A stretch of DNA of 64,000 bases, taken from positions 36,070,388 through 36,134,387 of the forward strand of contig NC_089823.1 in assembly GCF_035046505.1 (NCBI RefSeq), in the 5' to 3' direction. The translations under genes were made by a program, and so were the position numbers. Source of the stretch: Tiliqua scincoides. Lineage: Eukaryota > Chordata > Lepidosauria > Squamata > Scincidae. This document shows, piece by piece, positions 52,007 to 62,329 of the stretch (its first letter is position 1; every line of letters begins with the position of its first letter). The notes beneath the pieces were generated by a model. That model saw only the letters and a program-made list of their open reading frames with translations. It did no database searches and was not told the DNA's origin.

Positions 52007-52456
52007 CATGGGTGCCCAAACCCTGGCCCAGGGGCCATTTGCAGCCCTCAGGGACTCCCACTCTGACCCGCGGGGAGCCCCCAGCCTCCAATGAGCTTCT
52101 GGCCCTCCAGAGACTTGTTGGAGCTCATACTGGCCCAACAAAACTGCTCTCAGCATGAGGGTGACTGTTCAACCTCTCGTATGATCTGTGGGGTGAAGGC
52201 TCCCTCCACTGCTTGCTGTTTCATGTCTGTGATGCAGCACTGTCTGCGAAGGAAAGGCTGGCCTTGCTTTGTGAAAGTCCTTTTATAGGCCTTGAGCTAT
52301 TGCAAGACCTCCATTCATTCATATGTTCCAACTCTAATATATTCATTTATGTAAATTTATTCAAATTTTAAATGTAAATTAATTTTTTTCCCCAGCTCCC
52401 GACACAGTGTCAGAGAGATGATATGGCCCTCCTGCCAAAAAGTTTGGACACCTCTG
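52007..52456. mobile_element. hAT-like non-autonomous DNA transposon, family B, copy 3 (reverse)
   Basis: The ends are CATGGGTGCCCAAACCC and AGTTTGGACACCTCTG. Read in reverse it is collinear with 1959-2404, including GCTCCCTCCACTGCTTGCTG and TATTGCAAGACCTCCATTCA. The target duplication is not clear. Confidence 0.78.
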
Positions 52457-52889
52457 ATATAACACAACCACTTATCACAGCATTACTACTTACTATTCCT
52501 CTGTTGTTTTATTTCTTTTACTTTCTTATCTAGCTCCTCTCTTGGAACTAGTACACGTTTCCACCATGAGTCTTCCAACTCGCTTATCCTTCTTTCCAAC
52601 ATTCACTGCTCTCTCCAGAATTTACATGTCTTCTCAGGCCTATATGTGATGCTGGTAGCCCTGCAATTTTCCTCCTACAGTCCCTCCTTCCTAGACATTT
52701 TTCCCCCTCATGCTCATTTCCAGCACCTGAGCCCGGGTGAGAGAAGTATGAGCTGCATGGTTAAGGGAGCAGATAGAGTGAGAATTAAGAGTCTCCAACA
52801 TTGTTCTTCTTTGCCTTTTATATAGCATCCTCCACCCCATACTTTATGCAAGAATGGGGCAGATCTGCATTTACAAACAAGGCTCTGTG
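52457..52889. other. Intergenic DNA downstream of LNP1
   Basis: C/T-rich stretch (52500-52720) without recognisable content. Confidence 0.4.
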
Positions 52890-53198
52890 CAGTGGTATCA
52901 CTAGGGTTTGTGTCACCCAGTGCGGGAGGCCAGCGTGTCACCCCCATGATGGACCTCCTCTCATGCAGTGGGTGTGGCAATGTCCTTGGTGGCGGGCATA
53001 GTGATATACCATTGCCTAATCCTGCTGGGTTTTTTGGCTATACCTTTTGATAGAACACAGATATTTCAACATTTTTTTATTGTATCCTGCTGTAAATTAC
53101 ACATCCAATTGTATTATTCCTAATAACTGCAATTTTAGTGACTTTGGTTACTAGTGCGTGTCACCCACTGCAGCCCACACCCCCTAGCGATGCCACTA
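52890..53198. mobile_element. hAT-like MITE with CAGTGGTATCACTAGGG ends and perfect target duplication
   Basis: The left end CAGTGGTATCACTAGGG and the right end CCCCTAGCGATGCCACTA are inverted. GCTCTGTG flanks both sides (52882-52889 and 53199-53206). 309 bp, no transposase. Confidence 0.9.
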
Positions 53199-53206
53199 GC
53201 TCTGTG

Positions 53207-55486
53207 ACTGTCATGTATTGCTTGGGTTTTAAGAGTAATTGACTGATCTCTGTTTTCATTGCATCAGTAGATTAGACTCCAAGAATGTTTCCCATGACCC
53301 CAAATAAGCAAGAAATCCATGCAGCTGGAGCAATGAAATTCACATGTAGTCCTTATTTGAAAAGGAAGAGAGAAAAGAGCATAGTGCTTTGCATTTCAAA
53401 TTAGGCCATTTCAATTATGTCAGTTGAGAAGAAGTGAGATGGCTTTAGAATGGCTTCCCTTTAGTATTCCTTTGAGCCCATCAGTTATATGTCTATGAAA
53501 TGTGATGAAACTTGCATCAAATAGCCCCTAAACAGCATTTGGCTAATAATCATGGAGAAGGAGGGGAGAATTAAGGTTGTTTGGAAGTCCTAATTGCGTT
53601 TCTTGGTTTTCATTTTGACTTTGTTTTTTTTTAACTTTGTCTTTATTTATTTTAGGTTTGATATGAATTAACTGAAAAGTTAACTCCAAGAGCATTATTG
53701 AACAAACACATTTTGATTCTGAGTTGTGATAAAAATTTGTTGGCACCTGTGTAAAATATTTCCCTTTTGCATAATATCTTGGGTTTTAATAAACACCAAT
53801 TTAAAAATTAAACATGTTATCCAATTACAGTTGCTATTATTCTTTTAATTATAAGAATTTTTTGAATTCTTTTGAATTTTTTAAAATCAAAGCTAAAATT
53901 TTCAACTGTACTTAAGTTACTACTATCCCATCTTAACATAACTTCTGAAAAAGTGGCTTAGCATCACAGTCAAGGTAAAAAGATACTACTTTGAAAATTT
54001 GGTATCTTTTGTAAGACCAAGTTTTTATGTAGAGTTATGCCAACTTTCAAGTTATATACTTCCATCAAACTGAATGTAAAGCTATGTGTTGTTGAATGTT
54101 CATGTGACATTTATACTACAAAAGAAGTTCAACCTATGCTGAGATGACAGATACATTGTAAATTAGGTGAAGACTAGGAATGAAGTTAAATTAATTGTCC
54201 AAATAAATAAGAACATGGGTCAACTTGGCATTTCAAAGGAAGTACAATACATGAGCAATGATAGTTATCAGAGCCCACACTCATGGAGGTGGGAGAATTC
54301 TGTTAACACATTGGAGTGCTTTTGTGTACTATATATGTTCTGAAGACAAATGTTTTAAAAGAACACATGTAGTATCTGCTTTGAGCTGTTTTTCATGGTC
54401 ACAGTATTTCCAAGGCAGCATATTTTAGTTTGTCAGTTCTTCAGAAATCACTGATGCCATCTGGTAGGTAACCTTTTCTAACTAAGGGCAAAAGCAGACA
54501 GAATATTGGTTATGTATTTGCTTCTTTCTCCCCTCTTTTATTTTGATAACCTTACAAGCCTCTTTTTCTTTCATTGGATACAGGATGTTTCAGGTACACT
54601 GCACTGGGTATTGGATAGTTCCCCGCTGACTCTCCAATCGATTATGCACATTTAACCACAGGCTAGTGAAATACATGAAGAGATGCTTAGGAATGCAATG
54701 AGTCAAAGCAGTGTAGGCATGATTTGCTCAGTCAAACAGTAGGAGACAGAGAAAGTAGAGCACATGTAATAATAGAACATGATATTCGCTCAAGAGGAAC
54801 CACATGTAATTAATGTCACATCTGGTTTGACTCTCAAAACAAACTTTTCTACCTGAGTCTCTAGTTTTTGTATCAGCTGCTTAGTAGTTCTCTCCATTTT
54901 TCATAAGAGTGGGTTGCACTGGATTTTCAACTTGCCCGTCATACAGTTAATTCAGGAGGATTCAGATTCTGTTCCACAACCAGAAAACCTTCATTGCTCT
55001 CTCTTCATTGCTCATGGTGTCCTTCTCCAGGGTGAAGTAAAACAGGCAGATTGTTTCTTAGCTGACTTTAAAGAACAATTTTTTTTAAAGAAACCACAGA
55101 AGTGCTTATTTTCAGAAAGTCTAATTTCTGAAAATATGCAGCCATAGTCAACAAGATTTTATAGCATTAAACATGCAATGCTTAGTAGACCAACAAGTAT
55201 TGCTTATAACAGGAGACAATTGTGGAATACCATTTAGAACACCAGGCAAACAGCTTGCGCTGGCTCAGGAGTGTCACAAACATGCCATGAAGTATATTTG
55301 TGACAACTCCAGAGGAGGCTGGGCCAGCACAAGGATGTGTGCCAGCCCATGGAAGCTAGATCCAGCTTTCACTGCGCCAAAATTAAGGCTGCACTGGCTG
55401 AGAGTGGCTGGAGCATGGAATTGAAGAAGGTAGCAGGAGGGTGGAATGGAGTGTTTGGGGGTGGGGGGAGGGAGGAGCAGGGATGG
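53207..55486. other. Intergenic DNA, nothing recognised
   Basis: AT-rich with several short homopolymer runs. The stretch at 55240-55480 resembles weakly the GC-rich repeat at 26.2 kb (GTGTGCCAGCCCATGGAAG). No gene. Confidence 0.4.
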
Positions 55487-55661
55487 GAAAATTCAACATG
55501 GCTTGACTTGAGTTGAGTCACTGCCCCCCACAACTTGACTTGAAAAAGTCATAACAGGTGCACTTTGAGTTGCCCAGATATCCCTTTGTAACTCTAAAGG
55601 ACTCAGGTCGAGTACCCCCCTTTAAAAAGCCTACCAGTGTTTTAAAAACAGGGCTGCCAGG

Positions 55662-55708
<47 letters not shown>

Positions 55709-56365
55709 TTTAAAGACTCCCTTGCTACCCTGTCCCATCTGTAAAGTGGGCAAGAGGGGGTGGGAGGGACTGTGTGAGAACAGGAACAGAAGCAGCAAGA
55801 GGGAGGAGGGTTACGTGCAGCAGCTGCAAAGCATACCAGCGTGACCTGATTCTTTGCAGGTCTACTCAAAAGTAATCCCACTACAGCTGCTCATTCAGTG
55901 AGGTTTCCTCTGCCCAAGTAACAGCCATGCAGAGAAAAGCGTGATTGCTCAAAATCGCCTCTCTCCACCCAACTTCCCTGCCTCCTTTTGCTTCCTCCCT
56001 GGGGTTCTGCAGCCAGTCTTAAGGCAAGAACCTCCTTGAGCTCCACCTCCTGCATCCAGTGTTCATCTGTTCCTTCCTTTCTTCCTATCACAGACAGGCA
56101 AAAAGTCTGCTCCTGCCTCACCCCCTCCTATTAATTGCAAAAGGAAAACATTAACCCTTTCCTTGCCTCCTGGCTGGAACTTCCCTGCTGCTTGCCCAGT
56201 CTGAATGATGGCTCCACGAGGTTTTTCACACCGTAAAAACAGTAAGATACAGGCAGACTTGAGTCAGCATGCATGGGGATGAGTTGGGGGCCCCCTAACT
56301 CGAGTGTTTTTCAGAGTCTTCCAGAGTCAACTCATGAGATAACAAGTAATTGAAAAATGCATTTT
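55487..56365. repeat. CAAGTCA-rich interspersed element, copy 2
   Basis: Sub-terminal TTGACTTGA/GACTTGAGT clusters lie at 55498-55610 and 56252-56350 around a core, as at 15148-16290. A (TG)n(AG)n microsatellite lies within. Confidence 0.5.
55662..55708. repeat. (TG)n(AG)n compound microsatellite
   Basis: About eleven TG units are followed directly by about twelve AG units. Confidence 0.95.
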
Positions 56366-57712
56366 CAACTACAGAGATGGTGCAGGTCTCAGGAGATTTA
56401 TTGCAGAATAGAAAGCTTATGGAGGGGTAAGGGGATTTAAAACTCCTTTCTCCTCTGAATCTTCTAATCCCCACCCCCATACAGTGAGCTTCTTTTGTGC
56501 AGCTGCACTGGGGGGGGGGAGAATAGGACTGGGCTCTAAATTTAGGTAATGTGGAACCCACTGAGAATGTGGAGGGAAGAGGAGTGGCAAGGGTAACATG
56601 GGGATGAATCTGAGCATCTGAAGTTAAATGTATTTAGGATTCATTTCAGTTGAGGGGTGAAGAATGAGAGATTTTAGCAAGTTTGTCCTTATAGATCAGA
56701 AAGAATGAAGGATTTTTCCATCTAAGAATAAGAGATAAATGCACCTCTTCTCTGTTACATTTTAAACTCTTACAGCAACAGAGAAGATGATTCCTGAGTA
56801 ATAAGTATTCACAAGTGATTCAGGAAGTAACTCACTGATAAGTCCAGAAAGATAACTGTAGATACTTCTTAAATCTGGTACCTTAGTAATTTCTATAGCT
56901 TATTTTCAAAAAACTACTTATTCCTGAAATTTTATAAATTCAGATTTTAGTAAATACAGTATATTGTAACTCTTTATTAGCTTGAGATTTTTTAGCTGAC
57001 TAGAGTACGTCTACTCAGAATTACGCCCCACAGAATTCAATGGAACTTTTGCCAAGCTAAACAATTAGGATTGCAGCTTTAGTACATATAATTGGTGAGG
57101 TCTCTCTGTTTTATGGTACATATTAAGGGTCTTTAGGCAGGCATCAACCTATGGATTCCCCTAACTCCATGCTGTCATACAAAATGTATCCAAATACATC
57201 ATTACCTTGTTCTTAAACAGTTTTTGTCTGAAGTCTCCTATCTCTATAACCCATCCTCATTGTTAAAGAGTTGTTGAGATATTCAAGTTCCTTGCTGCAT
57301 CTGAGATAAAGATCATAGGAGGCCTGCATCAGCAGAATTATTAGATCAGCAGTGAGGTCATCAGACAATGAACTTGTACTAACATGACTTTTAAATTAAA
57401 CTTGACTCAGTATTAAGGTGTCAGAATATCATAGTCCTATCTCTTAATACTGGTCACATCATACTGATCAGGGACACTGTGAGTTTGCAGTCATTAATGC
57501 TGGCTGACTATAGCTTTATTAGGCTAAAAATTCAGGAGGTCAGCTGATATTTCTTAATGGGAGGTAATGGCTGAGAGATTTGTAGTACCCCTAGGGAAAA
57601 TCTTCCCTACACAATGGAAGAATCAATAATGGTTTTGTAAAAAAATACAGCATGTACCTCAACCTGATTACAGAGGCTGTGAGTTAAGAAAAAACAAAGG
57701 AAGCCGCCAGAG
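56366..57712. other. Intergenic DNA
   Basis: One AATCC-type palindromic repeat remnant at about 57005-57080 (GAATTCAATGGAACTTTTGC). Otherwise nothing recognised. Confidence 0.4.
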
Positions 57713-57937
57713 CAGCGATTTTCAACCAGTGTGCCGTGACGCATTGGTGTGCCACGAATGATCCACAGATGTGCCACAGGAGTTTGGGGAAGGGCATTTA
57801 TTAGTAGGGCCATTGAGGGATGTGGGCCCCCCACCTGCAACTTGGTGTGTCTTGTTAGTTGTCAAAATGATTGTGTTCCTTGACAATTTTAGCATCTTTT
57901 CAGTGTGCCATGAGATGAAAAAGGTAGAAAACTGCTA
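57713..57937. mobile_element. hAT-like MITE, family C, copy 3
   Basis: The ends CAGCGATTTTCAACCAGTGT and GGTAGAAAACTGCTA are inverted. It shares TTATTAGTAGGGCCATTGAG with copies at 6.5 and 27.6 kb. The target duplication is unclear. Confidence 0.8.
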
Positions 57938-58320
57938 GAGGCAGTTGTCCTGAGTAAAACAGAGACAGACTGAATGCAGAAGCTGGGCAAGAAGAGCTAT
58001 GGCATCTTTTAAGGTACAGACATGTCCATTTGGGGGAACTGATGTTGCTTGTAGAAGAACTTGGCTATTTACTGCCATCTAATGTGTAACATGTTTATTT
58101 GCAAATAAAACAAGAATTACAAAGACACCAGAAACCTCCAATGACTTGAAGCCATTCAAAAGAAGCCAGAATTCTTCTGCAGCTTACCCTGGAGTAAAGG
58201 GACAAATGCAGTAGGGTAGCTATGGGGGGGGGCACAGCACCAAGTTTTGCAGTGCACTTCAATGCACCATGCAGGCTATCACCATTGGATCCATACTGGG
58301 TGGCGAGAGCAAAGCTGAGG

Positions 58321-58800
58321 AACATAAGAGAAGCCCCGCTGGATCAGGTGATAGGCCCATGTAGTCCAGCTTCCTGTATCTCACAGTGGCCCACCAAATG
58401 CCCCAGGGAGCACAGAAGACAATAATAATAATATACAGTATTTATATACCGCCTTTCTTGGTCTTTATTCAAGACTTTATTCAAGGCGGTTTACACAGGC
58501 AGGCTTATTAAATCCACGCAGGGATTTTTACAAATTGAAAGAAGGTTCTCTCTTTCAAGAACCACCACATTCAAGATGTTACACTCCGATCTGGTTTAAC
58601 ATTCTGGCCTCCATCCTCCCACGCTCTGAGCAGATGGAACAGCTCAGCTGCAGCTTGCCAGCTGCTTCAAGGTCACACGGTGCCGGTGGCCTCGAACTGG
58701 CGACCTTGTGGATGTTAATCTTCAGGCAAATGGACGCTCTACCCTCTAGACCAGACCTCCTGCCCAGTAAGACAACAAGAGAGTGGCATCCTTTTGCTGC
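58321..58800 (-). mobile_element. CR1 LINE 3' fragment, middle layer, split by a SINE
   Basis: AACATAAGAGAAGCCCCGCT to GGAGCACAGAAGACAA (58422) is the CR1 3' end. It resumes as GACAACAAGAGAGTGGCATC at 58771. Confidence 0.82.
58423..58768 (-). mobile_element. tRNA-derived SINE, innermost layer
   Basis: On the minus strand it starts with a tRNA-like head (TCTGGTCTAGAGGGTAGAGC as A box, GTCGCCAGTTCGAGGCCAC as B box). It ends GGCGGTATATAAATACTGTA with an (ATT)n tail. AAGACAA flanks both sides (58416-58422 and 58769-58775). Confidence 0.85.
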
Positions 58801-59101
58801 CCCAAAGCAGAGGAAACACCCCTACTTTGCTCTCCTTGTGGGAATGGCTCCAGTGGCAACGGGAAAGGCAGCCTGCACGACAAGCTAAGGTGCCCTGCCA
58901 AACTTAGTGCTCTGCCCCCAGATGCTATGCTACTGCACAAATGTCCCCTTACCTTGAGGGGCCCCTCAGCCTTTCACCTTCCCCTATAGGAGGCGGCAGG
59001 AAGCTGCTGCACTGGGGTGGGGGAAGGTGGATAGGATTGGGCTGCTCTCCTCCTCAGCAGGGCTCAGGGTTCCCCTACTTTAGATGCAGGTCAGACACAC
59101 T

Positions 59102-59555
59102 GTGGGCACAATCCTAACCAGGTCTACTCAGAAGTAAGTCCTATTGTATTCAAGGGGACTTACTCCCAGGAAAGTGAGGTTACTCACACCTTGCTGGAAA
59201 ATAGGTGGAGAAAGGTGGGTTTGAGTGGCATCTTCCTACCTTGCTGTTTTAATGGAGGGGTAGTCTCATCAGGGGGCTGAGGCTGCAATCCTATGCACAC
59301 TTTTCCTGGGAGTAAGCCCCATGGAATTCAATGGGGCTTACTGCTGAGTAGACAGGCATAGGCTTGGGCTCTGAGGCTGGAATCCTATGCACACTTTCCT
59401 GGGAGTGAGGGAATTCAATGGGGCTTACTTCTGAGCAGATGTGCCTAGGATTGGGCTCTGAAACTGCAATCCTATCCACACTTACTTGGGAGTAAGCCCC
59501 ATAGACTAGAATGGGACTTCAGAGCAGAAATGCATGGGCTTGGGCTCTGATTCGC
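59102..59555. repeat. Tandem cluster of AATCCTA/GAGTAAG palindromic repeats
   Basis: At least four consecutive units share AATCCTA..CACACTT, GGGAGTAAGCCCCAT and GGGGCTTACT around a GAATTCAATG core, so each unit is partly palindromic. Single remnants occur throughout the window. Confidence 0.75.
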
Positions 59556-59748
59556 TCTGTGCCAATGAAAACATGTTGGTAACTGGCCCCAAATAGCTTT
59601 TGCAAGTCCCTGGCTGCCAAATGATGACTTTTTGCAGAGTGACATCAGAAATGTGGAGAGAGACGTGCCGTTTCTAAGGAGAGTTCCTAAAAAAAAGAAG
59701 TCTGGTAGAGGCGATTCCGGGACTGCCACCTATGAGCACAATACAGGG
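59556..59748. other. Short unassigned stretch
   Basis: No element recognised between the repeat cluster and the MITE. Confidence 0.3.
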
Positions 59749-59930
59749 CAGTGACGTAGCTAAGGGGGGGCAAAGCACTAAGTTTTGCAGGGAACCAGCC
59801 CGCAGCGTGCAAGCAGACCCTCCCCTTCGGAGCCAGTCCAGACGGAGAGCAAAACGGAGACATACGCCTCCCCTGGAATGGCTGGCTCCCTGCAAAACTT
59901 TGTGCTTTGCCCCTCCCCGCTACGCCACTG
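59749..59930. mobile_element. Short hAT-like MITE, same family as 58209-58935
   Basis: Inverted ends of about 50 bp: CAGTGACGTAGCTAAGG with CCCCGCTACGCCACTG, then GGCAAAGCACTAAGTTTTGC with GCAAAACTTTGTGCTTTGCC. The flanks ATACAGGG and ATACAAGG (59741-59748, 59931-59938) match at 7 of 8. Confidence 0.9.
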
Positions 59931-59938
59931 ATACAAGG

Positions 59939-60603
59939 TTTCAAATGCAGCTTCGCAGAAGTGTGGAGTCCCTCCAGCCGGCCAATCGGCCCCTGATCTG
60001 TGCATAGTGGACCCACCACTACGCCTCAACCCTCCCCCCACCCGCCCACTCCGGCTCCCCACTCCTAGTCTTCTCTGAGTGCCACATCACGGCCTCCTCC
60101 TTGGTCCTGCTCCTTGCTCCCTCCCAGCAGAGGGTGCCTGCCGGGCATCCCTCGGCCAGATTGACTCTTGCTGGAGCCCATCCAGTAGCAAAGGGAGGGC
60201 GAAGCCACCAATGAGGCCGGTTTGGGGGCGGTGGAGCCCGACCAGGCGCATCTGGGGCGGAACAGGGCGGAGTGTAACAGGAGCATCCTTTGCGCACAAG
60301 AGCTGCGAGGCTTCCCCAGTTGCAGGCGAACGATCAGCTGAGATCACAGGCTTGACTGCGGGAAAAGGGGGGTCGGAGGTCCGTTTAAGTCCAAGGAGGA
60401 GCCATCAAGTTGCACAGACGTAGACCAAGTTGGGTAAGCCTTTGGCAAGCAGGTCGACCGACTTTGTGTTAGAGCAGGGAACTAAAAGTTACGCTGGGGC
60501 TCCTGGTGTGGATGTTTTTCATGGCTTTCCCTAGCACAGAATCCTAATGTTTACGCCTAAGTAAACCTCCTTCTCTGAGAGCCCAAGCTAGGAATATGAG
60601 ACT
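59939..60603. other. GC-rich intergenic stretch
   Basis: Moderately CpG-containing (60010-60330) and covered by overlapping open frames on both strands. None has recognisable protein content. It could be a small CpG island near an unseen transcript, but there is no direct support. Confidence 0.3.
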
Positions 60604-60830
60604 ATGGGCACAATCCTAACCAGGTCTACTCCGAAGTAAGTCCTGTTGTGTTCAGTGGGGCTTACTCTCAGGAAAGTGTGGTTGGGATTGCAGCCTGTGA
60701 GAGATCTATGCATGTCTACTCAGAAGCAAGCCCCATTAAGTTCAGTGAGACTCCCAGGAAAGTGGGGCTAGGATTACGGCCTGAGTTCAGTTGGACTTAC
60801 TTCCTAGTATAGTTAGGATTGCAGCCTTTG
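60604..60830. repeat. Second tandem cluster of AATCCTA/GAGTAAG palindromic repeats
   Basis: Three to four units: GGGCACAATCCTAACCAGGT, GAAGTAAGTCCT, GGGGCTTACTCTCAGGAAAG, TTGGGATTGCAGCC, then two more diverged repeats. Confidence 0.75.
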
Positions 60831-61074
60831 GAGCAGCTCTTGCAGCCAACATTTGCCTTCCCTTCTTTGAGCACAATGCCCCATACATTGAAGTCTTGTG
60901 CAAGAGAAATTCCTTCTTTTCTCTTCTTTTTCTTGATGGTTCTTGATGGTGTTCTTTAAATTCCAAGTCTGGGCACGTCTTGGAAGGTTTCTCTTTGTAA
61001 TAAGCAAAACATTCTCTGTTAGAATAATCAGAACTTTATTGGCATTATATATATATATAAAATGTTCTCACATC

Positions 61075-61335
61075 TATCTATCTGTTCTCCAATCCCTGTT
61101 GTTATGCGATTAGGTTGTTAAGCGAACTTTCAGCACAGCCTAGTGCCTTTGTTGTGTAAACAGGCACGCACTCCCTGCAAGACACTAGCTGGCTGCCCAG
61201 GCTACTGGAAACTGATTGCCTCTTCTTTGCATTAAGAGCCTCTTTGCTGTGTAAACAGACCCTCTGCTGCAGGCTATGGGAGACCGATTGCCTCCTTAAG
61301 AGCCTCTTTGTTGTGCTTTGACCACTGTTGTATAT
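61075..61335. mobile_element. DNA-transposon remnant, uninterrupted copy of the element at 17.87-18.80 kb
   Basis: It shares GCAAGACACTAGCTGGCTGC, GCATTAAGAGCCTC, GTGTAAACAGACCCTCTGCT and GCAGGCTATGGGAGA in order with 17870-18079 and 18745-18800. It starts near TTATGCGATTAGGTTGTTAAG. Confidence 0.6.
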
Positions 61336-61942
61336 GTAATCTGTCATTGTGGAAGATTAGGTGGCACACACACAGACAGTTCACATAAGAATAATTCCCC
61401 AAATTCATGGATGTACCACCCATTTCTCTAATGCTATTGGCTGAGCTAAGGTGTTTCAAGAGATGTTTTAGAAAAGCCCCCCTTTTCTCAATTATAATTG
61501 AATCTTCAGAAGACAACAGTTGTATCAATTTAATCTCACCCAAACAAACTGCCCACTTGTTCAAGTAAGGAGCTAAATATTTCTTACAAGCCATTAGATG
61601 GAGCGTGCAATGCAAAATCATGTGCAACAAAGATTCAGTCCCACCCGGCTATAGCATCTTTGGATATATGGGGTCTTGTTAAATCTTCTCTTTGTAGAGT
61701 GGAAGGCAAGAGAGGTGTGCAGACAGAACAACTTCTGATATTAAACTTCAGTTATTTTGTCTTCTTGTCTATTTCCTAAACTTTTGCGGAGACTAGATGG
61801 GGAGACATGAAACAACTTGCCCAACTTGCTCAAGATTGATGAATATGCTTTAAATGTTCATTTGCAAATAAGATCTACTTATTTAAAATGCAAAACCACT
61901 ATGGATTTAATGACTTTCGGGCCTCATTACAGTATAAGATGG
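61336..61942. other. Intergenic DNA, nothing recognised
   Basis: The minus-strand frame 61630-61274 (118 codons) has no recognisable motif and no splice context. Confidence 0.35.
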
Positions 61943-62320
61943 TTGGCAACCTTCAGTCTCGAAAGACTATGGTATAAGCCTACAGCACCCAGTATTCCCA
62001 GGCGGTCTCCCATCCAAGTACTTAACCAGGCCTGACCCTGCTTAGCTTCCAAGATCAGACGAGATCGGGCATGGGCAGGGTAACAGTGGCTGAACACAGT
62101 CACGTTCTGGCAACTCCTGCGACGACGCTGGAACCAACCGTATTGGCCTCTGCCTTTCCATTGGACCATTTCAGCGACGTGGAGAGGGGGGATTTGCTGC
62201 ATGGGTAACAGCCTATCCTCCATACTTACTTTACCCAGGAGAGGACACTCTGTTCCAGAACCACCATTCAGAGCGTGACACCATAGTCTTCCGAGACTGA
62301 AGGATGCCAACAACAACAAC
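61943..62320. mobile_element. Composite 5S-rRNA-derived SINE with LINE-type tails at both ends
   Basis: The piece 61943-62092 on the minus strand is a 5S rRNA-like head followed by a tail ending GAGACTGAAGGTTGCCAA. The piece 62093-62320 on the plus strand is a different body followed by the same tail type (CCGAGACTGAAGGATGCCAA) and (CAA)n. AGTATAAGA flanks the whole (61931-61939 and 62321-62329), so it inserted as one unit. The tail equals the 3' end of the LINE at 36674. Confidence 0.85.
61976..62092 (-). pseudogene. 5S rRNA-derived sequence (SINE head, not a functional rRNA gene)
   Basis: The minus strand reads GCCCGATCTCGTCTGATCTT, GGAAGCTAAGCAGGGTCAGG, CCTGGTTAAGTACTTGGATG and GGAGACCGCCTGGGAATACT, nearly the 5S gene with its internal promoter. 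The first 30 bases are diverged, and it is joined to a LINE-type tail rather than to a T-run terminator. Confidence 0.88.
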
Positions 62321-62329
62321 AGTATAAGA

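Larger units (their letters stand above)
58209..58935. mobile_element. hAT-like MITE (CAGTRGNRTAGC type), outermost layer of a triple nest
   Basis: The left end CAGTAGGGTAGCTATGG and the right end ATGCTATGCTACTG are inverted, with sub-terminal AGCACCAAGTTTTGCAG pairing to CCAAACTTAGTGCTCTGCC. The flanks GACAAATG (58201-58208) and CACAAATG (58936-58943) match at 7 of 8. It belongs to the same family as 59749-59930 and contains a CR1, which contains a SINE. Confidence 0.85.

Noticed and set aside
58690-58768. Functional tRNA gene on the minus strand
   Set aside because: A and B boxes are visible, but the sequence continues into a SINE body with an (ATT)n tail and does not fold as a clean cloverleaf by eye.
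60019-60423. Overlapping frames near 60.0-60.4 kb as a first exon of the next gene
   Set aside because: No recognisable N terminus for the gene expected next in human order, and equal coding appearance on both strands. Left as unassigned GC-rich DNA.
61976-62092. Functional 5S rRNA gene
   Set aside because: The first 30 bases are diverged, no T-run terminator follows, and it is fused to a LINE-type tail within one target duplication. It is a SINE head.
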